This document shows, one piece after another, positions 46,596-59,541 of a DNA stretch of 64,000 nucleotides (its first letter is position 1; each line of letters starts with the position of its first letter). The notes beneath the pieces were generated by a model that was not told the DNA's origin, ran no database searches, and saw only the letters and a program-made list of their open reading frames with translations. Where the stretch lies: positions 21,031,181 through 21,095,180 of the forward strand of contig CAIIXF020000010.1 of assembly GCA_903813345.2 (NCBI GenBank), written 5' to 3'. Origin of the DNA: Owenia fusiformis. Its lineage: Eukaryota; Annelida; Polychaeta; Sabellida; Oweniidae. Made by a program: the position numbers and the translations under genes.

Positions 46596-47739
46596 GGTAT
46601 AATAAACTGTGTGAGCTCATATAAAACATGTTGTTGTAATCACTGTTGTAATCTCCATAGTGACATAAAATAGTACGCTAGTATAGATTAATCTTGTTCT
46701 ATCAATATGCAGCACTATAAAGAAAGATGGTGCAAATTGTAACATCCATTTGAAAATTTAAACCTATCTATTTTGTGTTTACTGTATAATTAAGTACAAT
46801 ACTAGTATTCTTGCGAGATATAACTTAATCATAAATCTAGCCTTAATCAAGCTTAATTTGAACTCAGTTATAATGTCAGTTACGTGAAGTTAAAATTGGT
46901 GGATGATTCAGAATTAACGCAGGTCAAGGTTGTATCAAATCAGTTTTAGCTGAAATTGTTTTTAACCTTGAATATGCAAATTGTGATCTGGGATTATAAT
47001 CATCGACACGGAGGAACGTTTTCTGTAAGTATCAAAACCATACCTGAGAATAGCAAGCATCAACAATAAGTCAACCCGTTGCGAAACGACCTCTCTCACT
47101 GAAAGTGATAAATACATTTTCAAGAAATATCCCCCCTTCCCTTTATCACACTATGGTAATAAGGGCTTCAATGATGATCTCATTGATGTTATGATTAGTA
47201 CCTTGGTTTGAATCAAAAGCTTCAACTTTTTTCAAAATTAGCAATACGTAATTTTTCAGTAAACTGCACCAATGGCATCATGTCCAATACGTGACATGGT
47301 TTACTCATAGTGCCTTCTGTAAATCTAGAAACACACGCGTAACTATACATTGGGGCAACAAAATAAATAAATCATAATGTGCCATTAACGGAATAAGAAA
47401 GGTAACTTGATCGAAAATAATCGATGTCATGTAATTGATACTTCTTATAGAGTATACTCGTCATGGCGCTAATATCAGTAAAATGTTTCAGCTAATTTCT
47501 GGTCCAGCACGTCTACGATAAAAACGTATCACACAGCTTATGAATATCAATAAAAGTGTTTGGGATACTGAAACAAGTAGAGCGCACCTTTATGTGAACG
47601 TCGAGTAGTCTTGACAGGTTAGCGTGTCCTACTCATCCTACGTATTGATCTTTATTGTTTGGTACCTACTTCCTCAACGACCACCTGAGAGATGCAGGTA
47701 GTTTATTTTCCAATATTCTCTGGTACTTACCCTACGTGC
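46596..47739. other. Intergenic sequence, nothing recognised
   Basis: No coding frame over 60 codons with protein-like content and no repeat seen by eye. Confidence 0.35.
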
Positions 47740-48090
47740 GTGCAGAGTCTAGTTATAAACTACCGAAGCTCTCTTTTAAGAAGTGAAGTCGAATGGATGC
47801 AAAGGGTAAATGGTACTGTACTCTTCTATCAAACTAGTTACCGAAACGCACAGTAGCAAAATGTCTCCTTGAAGGATATTTTTTATTGCATGGACATTTC
47901 GATCACAAACGGCAAACGCGTGTATGTTTAAGAAAATATAATCGTTTACGAGCAAATAGTTCATAAACATATGAAACTGACACACGTTTGTGATTAAAAT
48001 TGATAAAAAATATCGTGCCTATGACTCGTGCAATAAGGAAAAAAGATTAATTGTAACTTCGAGGTTCCGACATTTTGTTACCGAAACGGA
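47740..48090 (+). repeat. Longest copy of the gcagagtctagttataaac repeat
   Basis: Head: gcagagtctagttataaact, cgaagctctcttttaagaag, tgaagtcgaa and gcaaagggta (47741-47808). Tail: cacacgtttgtgattaaaat, cgtgcaataaggaaaaaag, ttccgacattttgttaccga (47970-48085). Head copies lie at 6079, 28731 and 32195, tail copies at 28300-28425 and 42640. The layout suggests a SINE or similar element of about 345 bp, but I see no clear tRNA-type A and B boxes. Confidence 0.65.
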
Positions 48091-50330
48091 TCCATTTCGG
48101 TCACTAATTTGAAGAGTGTGAAATTGGTTCCAATATTAGTTCTACATATTTCAGTGACGCTACCAGAATAGAAAGGTCGTACGACCGTATTATTTGACAA
48201 TATATCAATACATGAGAATGTTCTACTGTATTTGTATTGTATTTGTGAAGATGAATGTTCTGTGTGACTGTGTGGCTATGTCTATAATACTGATTCCGAT
48301 ACAGATGGTTTAACTTGGGTGTTTGCCGACTGAAAACTAATTTTAGATATTTAGACAATGGGGTTAGAGTAGAGTTTCAAAACATCAATCAGAAGAAGAA
48401 AATAACTTATAATAGCGGCTATGTTTCATTGTTTAACTACATAATGATGCAATTCCCAGACTTCTATTCAAAGCACCCAATACATTTATATCACTTATTT
48501 TCAAAACCCAGCTAAAAATTATAATCATCGTTACCAGTTAAAGTGATTACCTCTGTGCTACAATGCATCACAAGACTATCTCGTTTGTGTTTTCAAATTG
48601 TACATTGTAACCATGACATTAGTCTTAAAGTACTTTCTCATTACTCTTAATGCTCTTTAATCTGGTATATCAAGTTCGGTTATTTTTCAAGGCACCGTAC
48701 CAGGTGAAACTTATTGGATAAGGCAGGGGTTTGACAATATAGACTTGGCAGTGATTAGAATTGTTTTTTTATGATTCCATCATTTTTTTTGAATCCAACT
48801 CATCAAATAAGAATTATTGCCTTAATCATTAATTCATTTTTCAAACGTTGAACAGAAAAATTATCATTAGCAGCTGAAACCCGGAACTGTCACTCATTAG
48901 AGACCTTAAGATAGCACCCAGTAGTTTCTTTACCCGTTCCTGTACGCGAAACGTGATGCGCGCACATTTGTATTGTGTAACTTTATGCGCCATTTGTCAC
49001 GTTTGACCTTAAAATTGTTTTAAAATTCCGTTGACATGTAAATCATATAGAGACTGGTGATTTTTCGTCTTGCTTCGGACCTGAATACGGAGGTTTGTGA
49101 GCGAGATGGGAATTACGTGACAATGTACCATTTATTTCACGGTTTAATTCATTTTAAGGCTTTTAAGGTTGGTTGTAACGTGAGTTTTGATTCATGGATA
49201 AATGACTAAAAAGCAACTTGCTGTTTATTTATATTTCTTATTTAAAAGTAGGTTAGCCGTCGAATAGCTGTAATGTAGTGATAATGGAATTTCTCAGATA
49301 AGCCTTAATTAAGCTGTTTCCTCCTGTTCATCCTCCAATCGTTTTGATGAGTTTAAATGATAAAACATATATTCCTGCATACGTTTTCACTTGTTGAGCA
49401 CTTGTCAACATTACCATTTACTTATTATTGAGGGGTTTAACAGGGGTCCACAAAAAATAAAAAATATTAGATTTTGATATTTTTGAAGTTTACAACAGAT
49501 TATCTACTTATGAATTGGTTTTTGGGAAGGTTATTAGCATGACATATTGATTTTATCTGTTTGATTGAAAATAATGTCTTCTGTCTGACTATATTTTGCA
49601 TTCGACATGATTAAAAATAATGGTTCCATTTAGTTCACTTTCTTTGAACACAATCTTGTTTTCGTTGATCTGCAAATTGTTTCTGCCTATATTCCTACAT
49701 ACGTTTTCACCCGTTGAGCACAGAAACTGAGCACTGTTTACATTTTTAAACCTTGGAAAAAGCATTTGATCGCATATAATATTGCATTTAAATCACAATC
49801 TAAGATGAGTTAGGAATTTATTCCCACTATTTATAAAAATGAATTTTAACATCAATAAAGCATATGATATGATATGGGGTGAAAGGATATATGATTTTTG
49901 CGATACGGGCTCTACAAGCAAATAACTTTAGTAATAGAAAAGCGTTTACCCTGATTATTTTATTTAGTAGAAAATAGACTGTCCCATGAGGCAATGCTAG
50001 AACCCAAACTTTCTATTGAAATTAATTAATACCGTCTCGCCCAATATTTTTTTCTCGAATAGGTATTCTGCCATATCCAATTTCTGATCATCTAGTATTT
50101 GTTTATATTGCCCGCAGAAATGACGTTATTAGAATTATTGCTCAGGTCGATATAGTAACATAAATGCCACATAAACTAGCACTAATACCCCTAAAACATG
50201 CCCTGCAAGGTGGTAATAATAGTAATTGATCCGAGAACTATCCACAAAAATATTCATCTTTTTGAATTAATCTTGAATTAAATCTTCAATAAATGAAAAT
50301 CTGAACCACTTTAAGATATTCAAAAAATTC
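48091..50330. other. Intergenic sequence, no gene seen
   Basis: Only short open frames. Two related words, attcctgcatacgttttcac with gttgagcac (49371 and 49695), are about 320 bp apart, so part of this stretch is an old duplication. Confidence 0.4.
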
Positions 50331-50735
50331 AGTGTGCCTTGTTTATAGTATTCGCATACCAGAGATGATCAAAATCGCTCCACAACTTTTCGAGTTATAG
50401 TAAAATACGTTAAAATGGCGGTTATGTTTAAAATGGCCGCCTTCTACCAAAAGTGTCATTAGACAGTGTGCCATGCTCATAGTATTCACATACCAAATAT
50501 GAACAAAATCGCTCCACTACTTTTCGAGTCATAGTAAAATACGTTAAAATGGCGGCTATGTTTAAAATGGCCGCCTTCTACCAAAAGTGTCATTAGACAG
50601 TGTGCCATGCTCATAGTATTCACATACCAAATATGAACAAAATCACTACACTACTTTTCGAGTTACAGCAAAAATCGTAAAATAACAAGTAAATGCCACC
50701 ATTTTTCAAGATGGCTGCCATGTGTTTCTTTAATA
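50331..50735 (+). repeat. Three tandem units of about 134 bp
   Basis: Units begin agtgtgcc at 50331, 50464 and 50599 and share cacataccaaatatgaacaa, ctacttttcgagt and aaatggccgccttctaccaa. The second and first units differ at about a dozen places; the third diverges at its end. Confidence 0.85.
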
Positions 50736-50929
50736 TCTACATTTCTAGCTTTATTAATGTCCTATATAATTTTTTTTCATTTAAAAGATATTGCTATTAC
50801 AGTTTTACATATTGCACCTAAATTACTGTAAGATCGGCACTAAAATGGTCGCTATTTTTAAATGAGCGGCCATTTTGAAAATCAGCTTTCGAGCAGAACC
50901 TCTACCCCCATAGGGTATATGTGTACAAA

Positions 50930-51070
50930 ATATGAACAAAATCCGGCAAACGGTATTTGAGTTATTGCCTGAACGGACGTACAGACGAACAGACGGACGG
51001 ACAGATGGATGGACAGAGGCCCGTTCCCTATATCCCTCCGAAGTTCGTTCAATGGGATAACTATTTAAAA
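50930..51070 (+). repeat. ggacgaacagacggacggac repeat tail
   Basis: acggacgtacagacgaacag, acggacggacagatggatgg and ccgttccctatatccctccg, then ttcgttcaatgggataacta. A related stretch (cagatggacggatggacaaa, ttcgttcagtgggagaacta) occurs at 52510-52645. Probably ends of one dispersed element family that also includes the 134 bp units to the left. Confidence 0.6.
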
Positions 51071-54000
51071 TTAAATTGTTAGGACATGATACTAAGCTTA
51101 TAAAGTAAAAGTTTGATTAGTTACACCAATCATTGTGATTTTAGAGCCCATTGTTATCTCATTTTACGGTTTAAATTGTATAAATCTTCTTGCTGTCAAC
51201 GTATTTATAATAGTCTACACTTATTTAATGCCTGTTTATAATGATACCGACATTACTGTAATATTGAAATCATATAAGTAATAAAGATCCCCAAGTGGAG
51301 GTCAATGTCCCCTCCCCCCATTTGTGACATGGTGTTATACGAATTAGGTTGAACACATCAAGACGAAACCTGTTTTCATGATTTATACACCTCAATGATG
51401 TAATTTAATCGTAACAATGTACTAGCTTTTCATCTAAGAACTATCCGGAAAAATATTTAATATTTGTAAAATAGACCCCTGCTGAAATCGTTCATAAATG
51501 AAGTTCTGTAACTTTATATGGTGCTCAAAAAAAATTCATAAATGGTCAATGCTATAATCCTAACTAAAAAAAGCAAATTAAAAACATTAGGCTGTAACAA
51601 TAAGCTTTAAAAAAATTATCAAATGTTTGATGAGTTATACCCCCCACTGTGAACATGGATTCCATTTTGATCTAATTTTTCAGCTGAAATTTTTACATTA
51701 TGCTCTTGATATATAATAATTCATGCTTTTTGTACTTATTTATTATCTATTCACAAGAAATCTTTTAAAACGATTATTTCTTTAAAAAATGGACCCCTGC
51801 TTAAATCTCAAATAAATGATAAACGGTAATGTTGTGTGATCCTCAACAAGCAATACCATATTCAGTGATATTAAATCTATCAATATAATCTATAAAAATG
51901 ATTGGAACTTGAACAGGAGGTAATTTTCAAATATTTGTCAATTCCTTTATCACTAATGTGCCATGGTTCAATAGAGAACCTTTCCTATGGGCACAACTGC
52001 ATGCATTTTCCAATATTAGACATATGACCATTTGCATTGAGATTCATTGCATTCATCTGTTCATTGCATTGAAACTCATGTTGATCCAAACTACTGTTCC
52101 GGTAGAGTAGACTGTTTCGTCAGGTGTAACAGTCTGACTGTAACAAACCTATTGTTTAGATACCCAGCTAATAATGCAGTATTTGGTATTTAAGATTGTT
52201 TTCTCGACGGTTAACCAAAATATATAGGGCCAAATGTTGGTCGATATTAGAGCAAGAAATTCAACAGCATAGTTTCAAATGACAACGATTTTGAGTGGCT
52301 TAATGGAAAATCCTTCCTGAGAGGAGGTCCCTTTGCAATGTAAGGCAATGATAACGTAAAAATTGGTATATCAGTCATTGTTATATTTTTAGACAGCAGT
52401 CGTTTTGAATTGAGTGCAGTGAATGCTCGAGTTGTGGTATTTTAACCAAAAGGCTACAGTAAAATGTAAAATAGATTAGTCAACTTGCATTTCATTTATT
52501 GCGCGCCCTAACAGATGGACGGATGGACAAACGGACGGACTTACCGATGCTGACTGGTGTCTATTAAAATCAGTCAGCCATTGACAAAGGTAAGGACGGT
52601 TTCTTTGTATTTTTACTTGAATTTCGTTCAGTGGGAGAACTAATAAGCCAACAATCAAACACTCAACAAATAGCCAAACACCAAGATATGTATTTAGGTA
52701 ATAAATATACCCATCCCATACAAATCACCAACCGCCAGCCACCCATCCTAACGACAATCAACACTTTATGGGTATGCCTGTGGACATGTCTAGTTGCAAA
52801 TTGAAAACTACAAATATTCATATCCCTAGCCCCCACCCTACCGACAATTAAGTAGGTCATCTCTGTGGCATTTTAGAACTACACCCACGTCACACACCCA
52901 ATCGACATTCAATCCACCATTGGTATATCTGTATTGCTATTTAGTCCTAATTTCAAACTATAGATGTAAAACCCCACTCAATATGCCCTCGTACCCAACC
53001 GACAATCGGACCATCAGGAGGCTGTCTACTTCATGTCTACAGAATGAGCAATGAAGTAAAGAATTTGAGGTTAAAATGGTGCAAGTTGTGGTTAGAAGTT
53101 GCCAGCCACAGTTAAATAGAACAGCTACTGTTATGGAAGCTATGATAGTGCATTTTGGAAATATTAGAAGAGTGGCTGTAAATAACTTAATCCATTGAAT
53201 TAGCAAAAATGAGGAAAAGTTCCAAAAAGTCGCAGCAGAGATTTGTCGGGCCACTATGATTACTGATCTCTTATTTTTTCAATATTCAATATATACTTTA
53301 TCCAAATTTCACACACATCTATGGTACATATAAGGCATCAAACCCTGAAAGTATGATCAAAAGCTATGAGCATTTCATGACGACGCACAGATTTCTTGGA
53401 CCAGAGGGTATATAGATTGTCTATGGTAAGTTAAGTACTAAATGTAATGGAAAACGTTGATGCGATATGTTCATCCATTGGATGTCTAAGCGACAAGCGC
53501 CAAAAATGTAGTTTTTGACCCGAAAAAAGGTTCTGATTGGACTGAAGATGAATTGTAAACGAGGTTTCGCGAGTTGCCCGGGTGTGACCGAGCAAAAGCC
53601 TAGATTCACGTGTCTTTTCTCGAAGAATCTCGATATAAAAACTGTCAGTCATCATATAACTCCACCTTTTTGCCCATTTATGGAGAATGCCACTCTGAGT
53701 TCACTGTTTTGTGTTGAATTGAGATTTTCCTCGATTTGTCCCCTCGATATCTCGGTATTCAATGGACGATTTGCACAATTCTTTCGTCAGTGTACATCTC
53801 GCGTCAGTATATATCTTATTAACCTATTGCTGCGTAGTTTAACATTTTGGTTTTGACAGAAATTCGATCAGAAAACTGAAATATTTTAGAATTTACCGAA
53901 TCTCGAAACAATCCTCCCCAGAGATAGATCTAGGCTTGGTCAATTTGCGTGTTGAATTAACGACTAGCTCTGCTTTGTTTTGTACTAAAAATAATATGAA

Positions 54001-54612
54001 TCGTATTTTGTAATAATAATCCAAGTCTTTCTGCCAAAAGAAGATATCTATTTTCCAAATTCAATTTCCTATGTGCATTTAGATATAACATTCACGAAAT
54101 CTTTAACGTTCGATAAGTATCTCCAACAAAATACTATTTAGTGATTTTTCAACAATAGTGTTGCATTCCAAAAATATAGCGTTGTTTTGCGTTTGTCTAA
54201 TATATAATAGGGCATATATAATATATATGCCTACTCTATAACAAGTCCATTATCTATAAGCCTACGCGGAATGCGACGACTTTGCAATTTCTCTACAAGA
54301 CGACATGGATTCATATAACCGTCAAGCTATTGCCTGCAAGGTAAGCTGGTAATGCTCATCGACCAAATTGCATGTCTTTACAGCGATGTATACCAGAGAG
54401 CAAATGTTAACAATAAAGAATAGAGGAAATACAACTCTGGTGGGTGGTAGAAGAGTATGGTGTTGTCAACGTTATGTTAATCAAAGATATGCATTATTCT
54501 TTAGTTTGCACGCTGATTAGAGTTAATTAACTCAATCATGTCCTGTTGATATGGAAAGGCATTTGGACTGATTTCAAAAGCGAATATAGTAGAATTATAT
54601 ATTAGGATTAAT
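51071..54612. other. Upstream region of the RGK-like gene
   Basis: No coding exon supported. Apart from the ggacggac stretch at 52510-52645 I see no repeat. At 54315-54350 an ATG frame (MDSYNRQAIACK) ends at a good donor (aag/gtaagc, GT at 54351), possibly a leader exon of the GTPase gene; joined to an acceptor before 54613 it would not stay in frame, so it would be an upstream short frame or an alternative first exon. Confidence 0.35.
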
Positions 54613-55486
54613 ATGGAAGCCTCGTTTGATCGGAGAATCTTGAATCAATTGGAGATTCCTCTCCAGAGACACGGTAAGAATCCCAATCTGCTGGACATTC
54701 CTCTAGGACCATTGGACGCTCCCAACCCTCCACTGGGACAACAAAGTAGGAAGAAATCTTGGCAGGATTTACCCAATCGTGCGCGCAGTTTCGAGGTACC
54801 GCGTATGACCCGAGCTCCTCTGGATTATTCTACCACAATCGACGATTCGAGACCTTCTCGGTCATTCGACGATGCTTTGATTACGCGAAACTCATTCTGT
54901 AAACAGAGAAGTTTTGAAAGTACTTCCAGGGGACTTGTCAACCGGGGTGACACATTAAGGGTGCTAACTCCGAGTCCAGATCCTCCTTCTCCCGGTAGGG
55001 ATTCCCCCAAAATGCTCTCCCGAAGCCCAGCTGCTGTACGGAGAGACGCATTTAGACTCCAGTCACGTAGCCCCGAAATGTTAGCCTACAGCGATTCTCC
55101 GTTGTTGGGCCGAAGATCGCCAAGCCCCGCCAAGGACCTGTTTCTCTCGTCGGGTGGTCCATCTCCTGGCCATATACAAGTCAGTCCTAAAAGTAAACGT
55201 AAAGATTCAATAGGGGGACATTGTGCAGGGAGACTTACACCAAGTCCAACACAGTTGCGGAGATCATTCGGGAGCGCAAGTGATCCTAGCACCAGTACTT
55301 CCTTAAGCTTTGATGAAGAGTTTATGTTTTTGGATCTATCTGATAGTGATAGTGGTGCCCAATCATCCGCTATTACACCATACACAGTTTTGGTTCTGGG
55401 CTCGGAAGGCGTCGGTAAAACGGCCCTAATTGACCAGTTCATGACGTCAGAATTTCTTGGGGGCTTTGATACCGATGAGACCGATG
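54613..55486 (+). CDS. RGK-type (Rem/Rad/Gem) small GTPase, first coding exon, partial
   Basis: Encodes residues 1-291 and ends at the donor gatg/gtaaga (GT at 55487); phase 1. The first 255 residues are a Ser/Pro/Arg-rich, disordered extension with repeated RSFE/RSFD words (RARSFEVP, RPSRSFDD, KQRSFEST) and many SP sites (TPSPDPPSPGRDSP, GRRSPSPAKD), fitting 14-3-3 binding and proline-directed kinases. Then ITPYTVLVLGSEGVGKTALI (255-273) is a beta1-P-loop (GSEGVGKT 263-270), followed by QFMTSEFLGGFDTDE. A long N-terminal extension, non-Ras switch I and an exon break here recall RGK proteins, which bind calcium-channel beta subunits and GTP atypically (family knowledge). The remaining G motifs (DxWE/G, NKxD, SAK) are not in the window, so the next exon lies more than 8.5 kb away. 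A Ras-like protein outside RGK remains possible. Confidence 0.85.
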
Positions 55487-55892
55487 GTAAGATTCAATGT
55501 GTTGATGTTTTCATTAAATAAAATTCAATCACATTTTCAAATATTTCCTTGAGAGACTATTTGTAGAATACGTTTAACTAAGAGATATTCTATGCATGAT
55601 ATTTTCACATTATTTATTATTTATTACAGAATCAAGGTGTACAATGGGTTCAAATTATTGGAACTTATTATCCGATAAGGATAGGTATCGATATGGAGAA
55701 CTGAATTCAACAAAGTTTTTCTCTTAATCAATCATTAGAAACATTCTGTAAAAAACCATGGTATTTTATGTAATGTTGACTGATTGACAACAATTTAATG
55801 CGAAAATTATTTAGAAATATTTTATATAACTGTTTTTGTTAACATATTTTGTTTTTTTAGTGCAATTGTTTTTCCTTTCTACCAATTCTTGA

Positions 55893-56203
55893 GAATGAAA
55901 TAAAATGTCTTTCCGAACCTTGTTGGAACAAAAAATTCCATGTATATTATACAACATGCTTTTTGACCTCTCAATATTAAAGTTATACAAAGGAATTTTT
56001 GGTTGATTTTAAAAAAGTATTCAAAAAATAAAACAAAATCCCCCCAAAATAGATAAAAAATCAAGAAAAAACTCTTATTTCATTAACAAGATACTTTTTT
56101 AAAATCAACCAAAATTTCCTTTTGATCCAATTACAATATTGAGAGACCTAAACATGTGTTCATGTCGTTTTGTCCCAATGCGGTTCGGAAAGATGTTTCA
56201 TTT
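55893..56203. mobile_element. MITE with about 130 bp inverted arms in the RGK gene intron
   Basis: gaatgaaataaaatgtcttt and ccgaaccttg at 55893 return as ttcggaaagatgtttcattt near 56187-56206; ggaatttttggttgatttta pairs with taaaatcaaccaaaatttcc. AT-rich interior without gene. No clear target duplication. Confidence 0.75.
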
Positions 56204-56699
56204 CACTCTGGAAACATGATACCAAGAACAAAACAAGTGTTTGATGTGTTTTTTAAAACAATATAGATGAAAGTATGTATATCTATATCAAATTATATTG
56301 TTAATTTCAAAAGATGGCCATTAAATTGACAATTTGTAAGATTTTCAGAAATTTTTGATGACTGGTTTAAGAGATACGTGTGTTCAAAAAGTTCGCCATA
56401 TCGATACCCATTCTTTAAAGTTATAAAAGCAAATTTTGTGTTGTTTTTAGATCAAAGTAAATTTTGTAAGGAAGCATAGATAATCATAGAACAAAAGTAT
56501 TGTTGTTTATAAACAAGTAATGGCATGTATGCCCTTTTCGGATTAAAGATGTATCTTTGGAGGACATGTAAATGGAGTATACATTTTATAATTCATAAAT
56601 AGAGTGAATTTCAACGTGTTAGGGATTCAATTCAATTACATTGTTTTGTCATTCCTTCGCTGCTGAAAATATACACCGTATTCCTTGATGCAATCTACA

Positions 56700-56912
56700 T
56701 CCGAAGTAGTTATGTTATGTTTGTACTTATATTTGTTATGTTATGTTTATGTTTGTTATGTTATGTTATGTTATGTTATGTTATGTTTTGTATTGTTATG
56801 TTATGTTTTAATATGTTATGTTATGTTATAACATGTTATGTTATGTTATAATATGTTGTTATAATATGTTATGTTATGTTATAATATGTTATGTTTTAAT
56901 ATGTTATGCAGA
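56700..56912 (+). repeat. TTATG microsatellite with TTATAA interruptions
   Basis: Long run of gttatg pentamers (gttatgttatgttatgttat) with variants gtttta and ttataatatg that recur about every 20-25 bp. Confidence 0.95.
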
Positions 56913-57923
56913 TTTTCACTTTTTAACATTTGTCAAGTAAATGCTTGAAAGAATATAAGATATGGACAGTTTTGCTATCTTCCCTTTTCATTTTAATTTG
57001 ATCGCGAAATTTTTCCAGGGTTATATGTTCCTCTTTTTGATATAAAGAATAAGATAATGGTCTCATCAGTATTCAGCGATACTTTTGTAGACACGAACCA
57101 GTCAATGTCCGTTTTAAATTTATCATTTGCAATAGATATGAGTTCCTCCTTTGATTCATTTGAGTATAAGATACTGGTGCCATCTTCAAACGTACAAACT
57201 TTAATTTATCAGAAGTAGAACTGAGATCATTTATATAAATACAAACGGGCCTAAGACAGACCATTGAGGTACTCCACATGTTATATTGCTCGGTTTTGCT
57301 GATGTTTTTTATTTTCTGTAATTTGTCTGTAATCTGTTAAGTAGCCAAGAATCTGTAATACCACGGATTCCATAGATCCGCATGGTTACAATGAACTATA
57401 ACTGATGGCACTTCAGGGTAATCACTATATTAGAATATTTACAGTCAAAGTTAAAATGAGTGATCTCTCAGCCGAAACCACAATGAAATCAAACAAGTCA
57501 GACTACAAATCCCCGGGTACAAAACAATAAAAGGATTCTTGAAGAAACACACTTCCATTCCAAAACAGCTCAATTTTCATCTTGCGTAGGCAAACATTCA
57601 TCATCATATACCAACGCCTAAAATGAATTGGCAATCGGAAAAAGCGTGAAAATCCCACGTTGTAAATAAGAGACGGAAACAATTGCAACAGGTGTGTTAC
57701 ACTAGCATAGGAATGCTAATAGACAACTGCATCATATGGAAATACTATGACTTAATATTAACGTGGGCACTGTTGTAAGGGATAATGGATTTTAATAGAA
57801 GGATTACCCAAGAGTGCCATCAGTCATAGTTCAAGAGCGATCGATACATTCGAATACTCACCCTGTCAACACCAATTTCATTTTTTGTCAATTTTATACA
57901 ATTAAAATAAACGTTGTCAGATT

Positions 57924-59541
57924 AATGCCTTGGTCACATAGGCTCCGATTTTTACTACGGCGCCCGGCCGATGAGTATTTTGTTCAAAATCGGCCGGCGA
58001 GCCCGGGCATCGTACGGGCGCCGGGCGATGATCGCCACTCATCGGCCGATTTTTAGACATCGTACGGGCGCCGGCAGAGTTTTATCGCGGAGATAAAAGT
58101 TGCCGATGTCTTGGCGATTTTTTCTCAACCAAACTCATCGGTACCTACCCGGCCGTGTCCCGTCCGGTCATCGTACGATTATCTTACGGCGCCCGGTGGC
58201 TTCGCACGGATTTTGCGTGCTGATTTGTTTGATAAATCTTAATAATGATTACTTATAAAGTGATATAAAGGTTTTGAAAATAATGAGGTAAGGAATTATA
58301 GTTACTCCACACTGTCAGATATTTTTTATAAAACATAAATGGAACGATTAGGCTTACTGTAAAACAATGACACACATTTGAATGGCTGGGTGGGTGGGTT
58401 GATCTAGTCGTTCTTATATTGACATTAATCGTGTATGTCTGTCATACACATTGAATAGAGTGATACATTTTTATGCGTATATTCACTCATGCATATACCA
58501 TTACAAATCATTTATTTAAAAAATCTTCTGAATGTTTTTGTGAGTACAGTATTTTCAAGGGTCACAATTTTAATACGAAAGTTCACCGTCTCAATTACAG
58601 TTAATATGCCAAAGGCTAAGGATAGAGGGGATAAGGCCAATGGGATATATATGAGGAGACAGGTGGAAAAAGACAATAACAATGCTAGTGAGCTGGTGGA
58701 TGATGAAGATTTAGATGTGTCTAGAGAAGAGGGTATTCCACTTGAAATAGAAGAAAAAATTGCCAAGTTGAAGATAGGCCATATTTTATGACCAAACAAA
58801 TTCTCCTTACGAGAACAGACAAAAGAAAGATGCAAAAATATGGAATTTTGCTAATAGCATCGGATGGACAGTTAGACATAGTATTTGTTTATATGAAAGA
58901 TCTAAAAATGAATTAAGGTCAGGGCGCACTTTGATGAAAAGACCACGTGCAGTATGGCAAGTGATTTTAGACGGTCATATCTTTCACCATGAGTACTTTC
59001 TGGGCATAAATACAGTGTTTTTATTAAAACAATATGTTTTCTTTCAATTGAAGTACCCATGATAGAAAACATATCAATCAAACAATTTTAAAAATTATGA
59101 ATAGGGACCCCATGTCAGCATTTTTTCTTAATATTGAACCTATTTACTCAAAAGAGGATCTTTTTCTGATTTTTATTGCATGAAAACATTATTATCCAGG
59201 AAGTCCTGTCTATCGAAGTATTTCGTCTTCAAATCTTGCATTCAAGCCATGTGGAACAGTCATACTGGGTCATACAAAAATTTAGTATAAATCTAGAGGC
59301 CTGTAGATCGACCGATGTCCTGGCGGGTGCCGTACGGCCATCGGCAGATAGCATTGCGATACCCGTGCGATGTCTTTCAGATTCAATTGATTGCGGGCGC
59401 CGTACGATGCCTGTACTAATGTGACCATACTCACGATTAGATCAAGACATCGGTGAAAAGTCACCGGCGCCCGGTCGATTTATAAATCGGCCGATGACTA
59501 CTCATCGGCCGGCGCCCGGCGGCTATGTGACCTAGGCATAA
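57924..59541. mobile_element. 1.6 kb element with long GC-rich inverted arms
   Basis: Ends atgccttggtcacataggct and ggctatgtgacctaggcat are inverted repeats; arms of about 250-300 bp are filled with ggcgcccggc, atcggccgat and catcgtacgggcgcc words (57950-58210; 59300-59525), much richer in GC than the surrounding DNA. The interior (58220-59290) is AT-rich and includes a short reading frame (58606-58791). Class unknown; the palindromic flanking bases prevent reading a target duplication. Confidence 0.8.
58606..58791 (+). pseudogene. Short frame inside the 1.6 kb element, possibly a decayed ORF
   Basis: MPKAKDRGDKANGIYMRRQV then a highly acidic/charged stretch, 61 residues, preceded by a possible acceptor (tcaattacag). 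After its stop, two other frames of the same strand continue with protein-like composition (for example KIWNFANSIGWTVRHS near 58835-58880, and KRPRAVWQVILDGHIFHHEY further on) until about 59060, as in a frameshifted old coding region. I do not recognise the protein; it may be a worn transposase or a captured gene piece. Confidence 0.35.

Noticed and set aside
53421-53856. Overlapping frames on both strands, longest 113 codons
   Set aside because: No recognisable domain, both strands open, low support.
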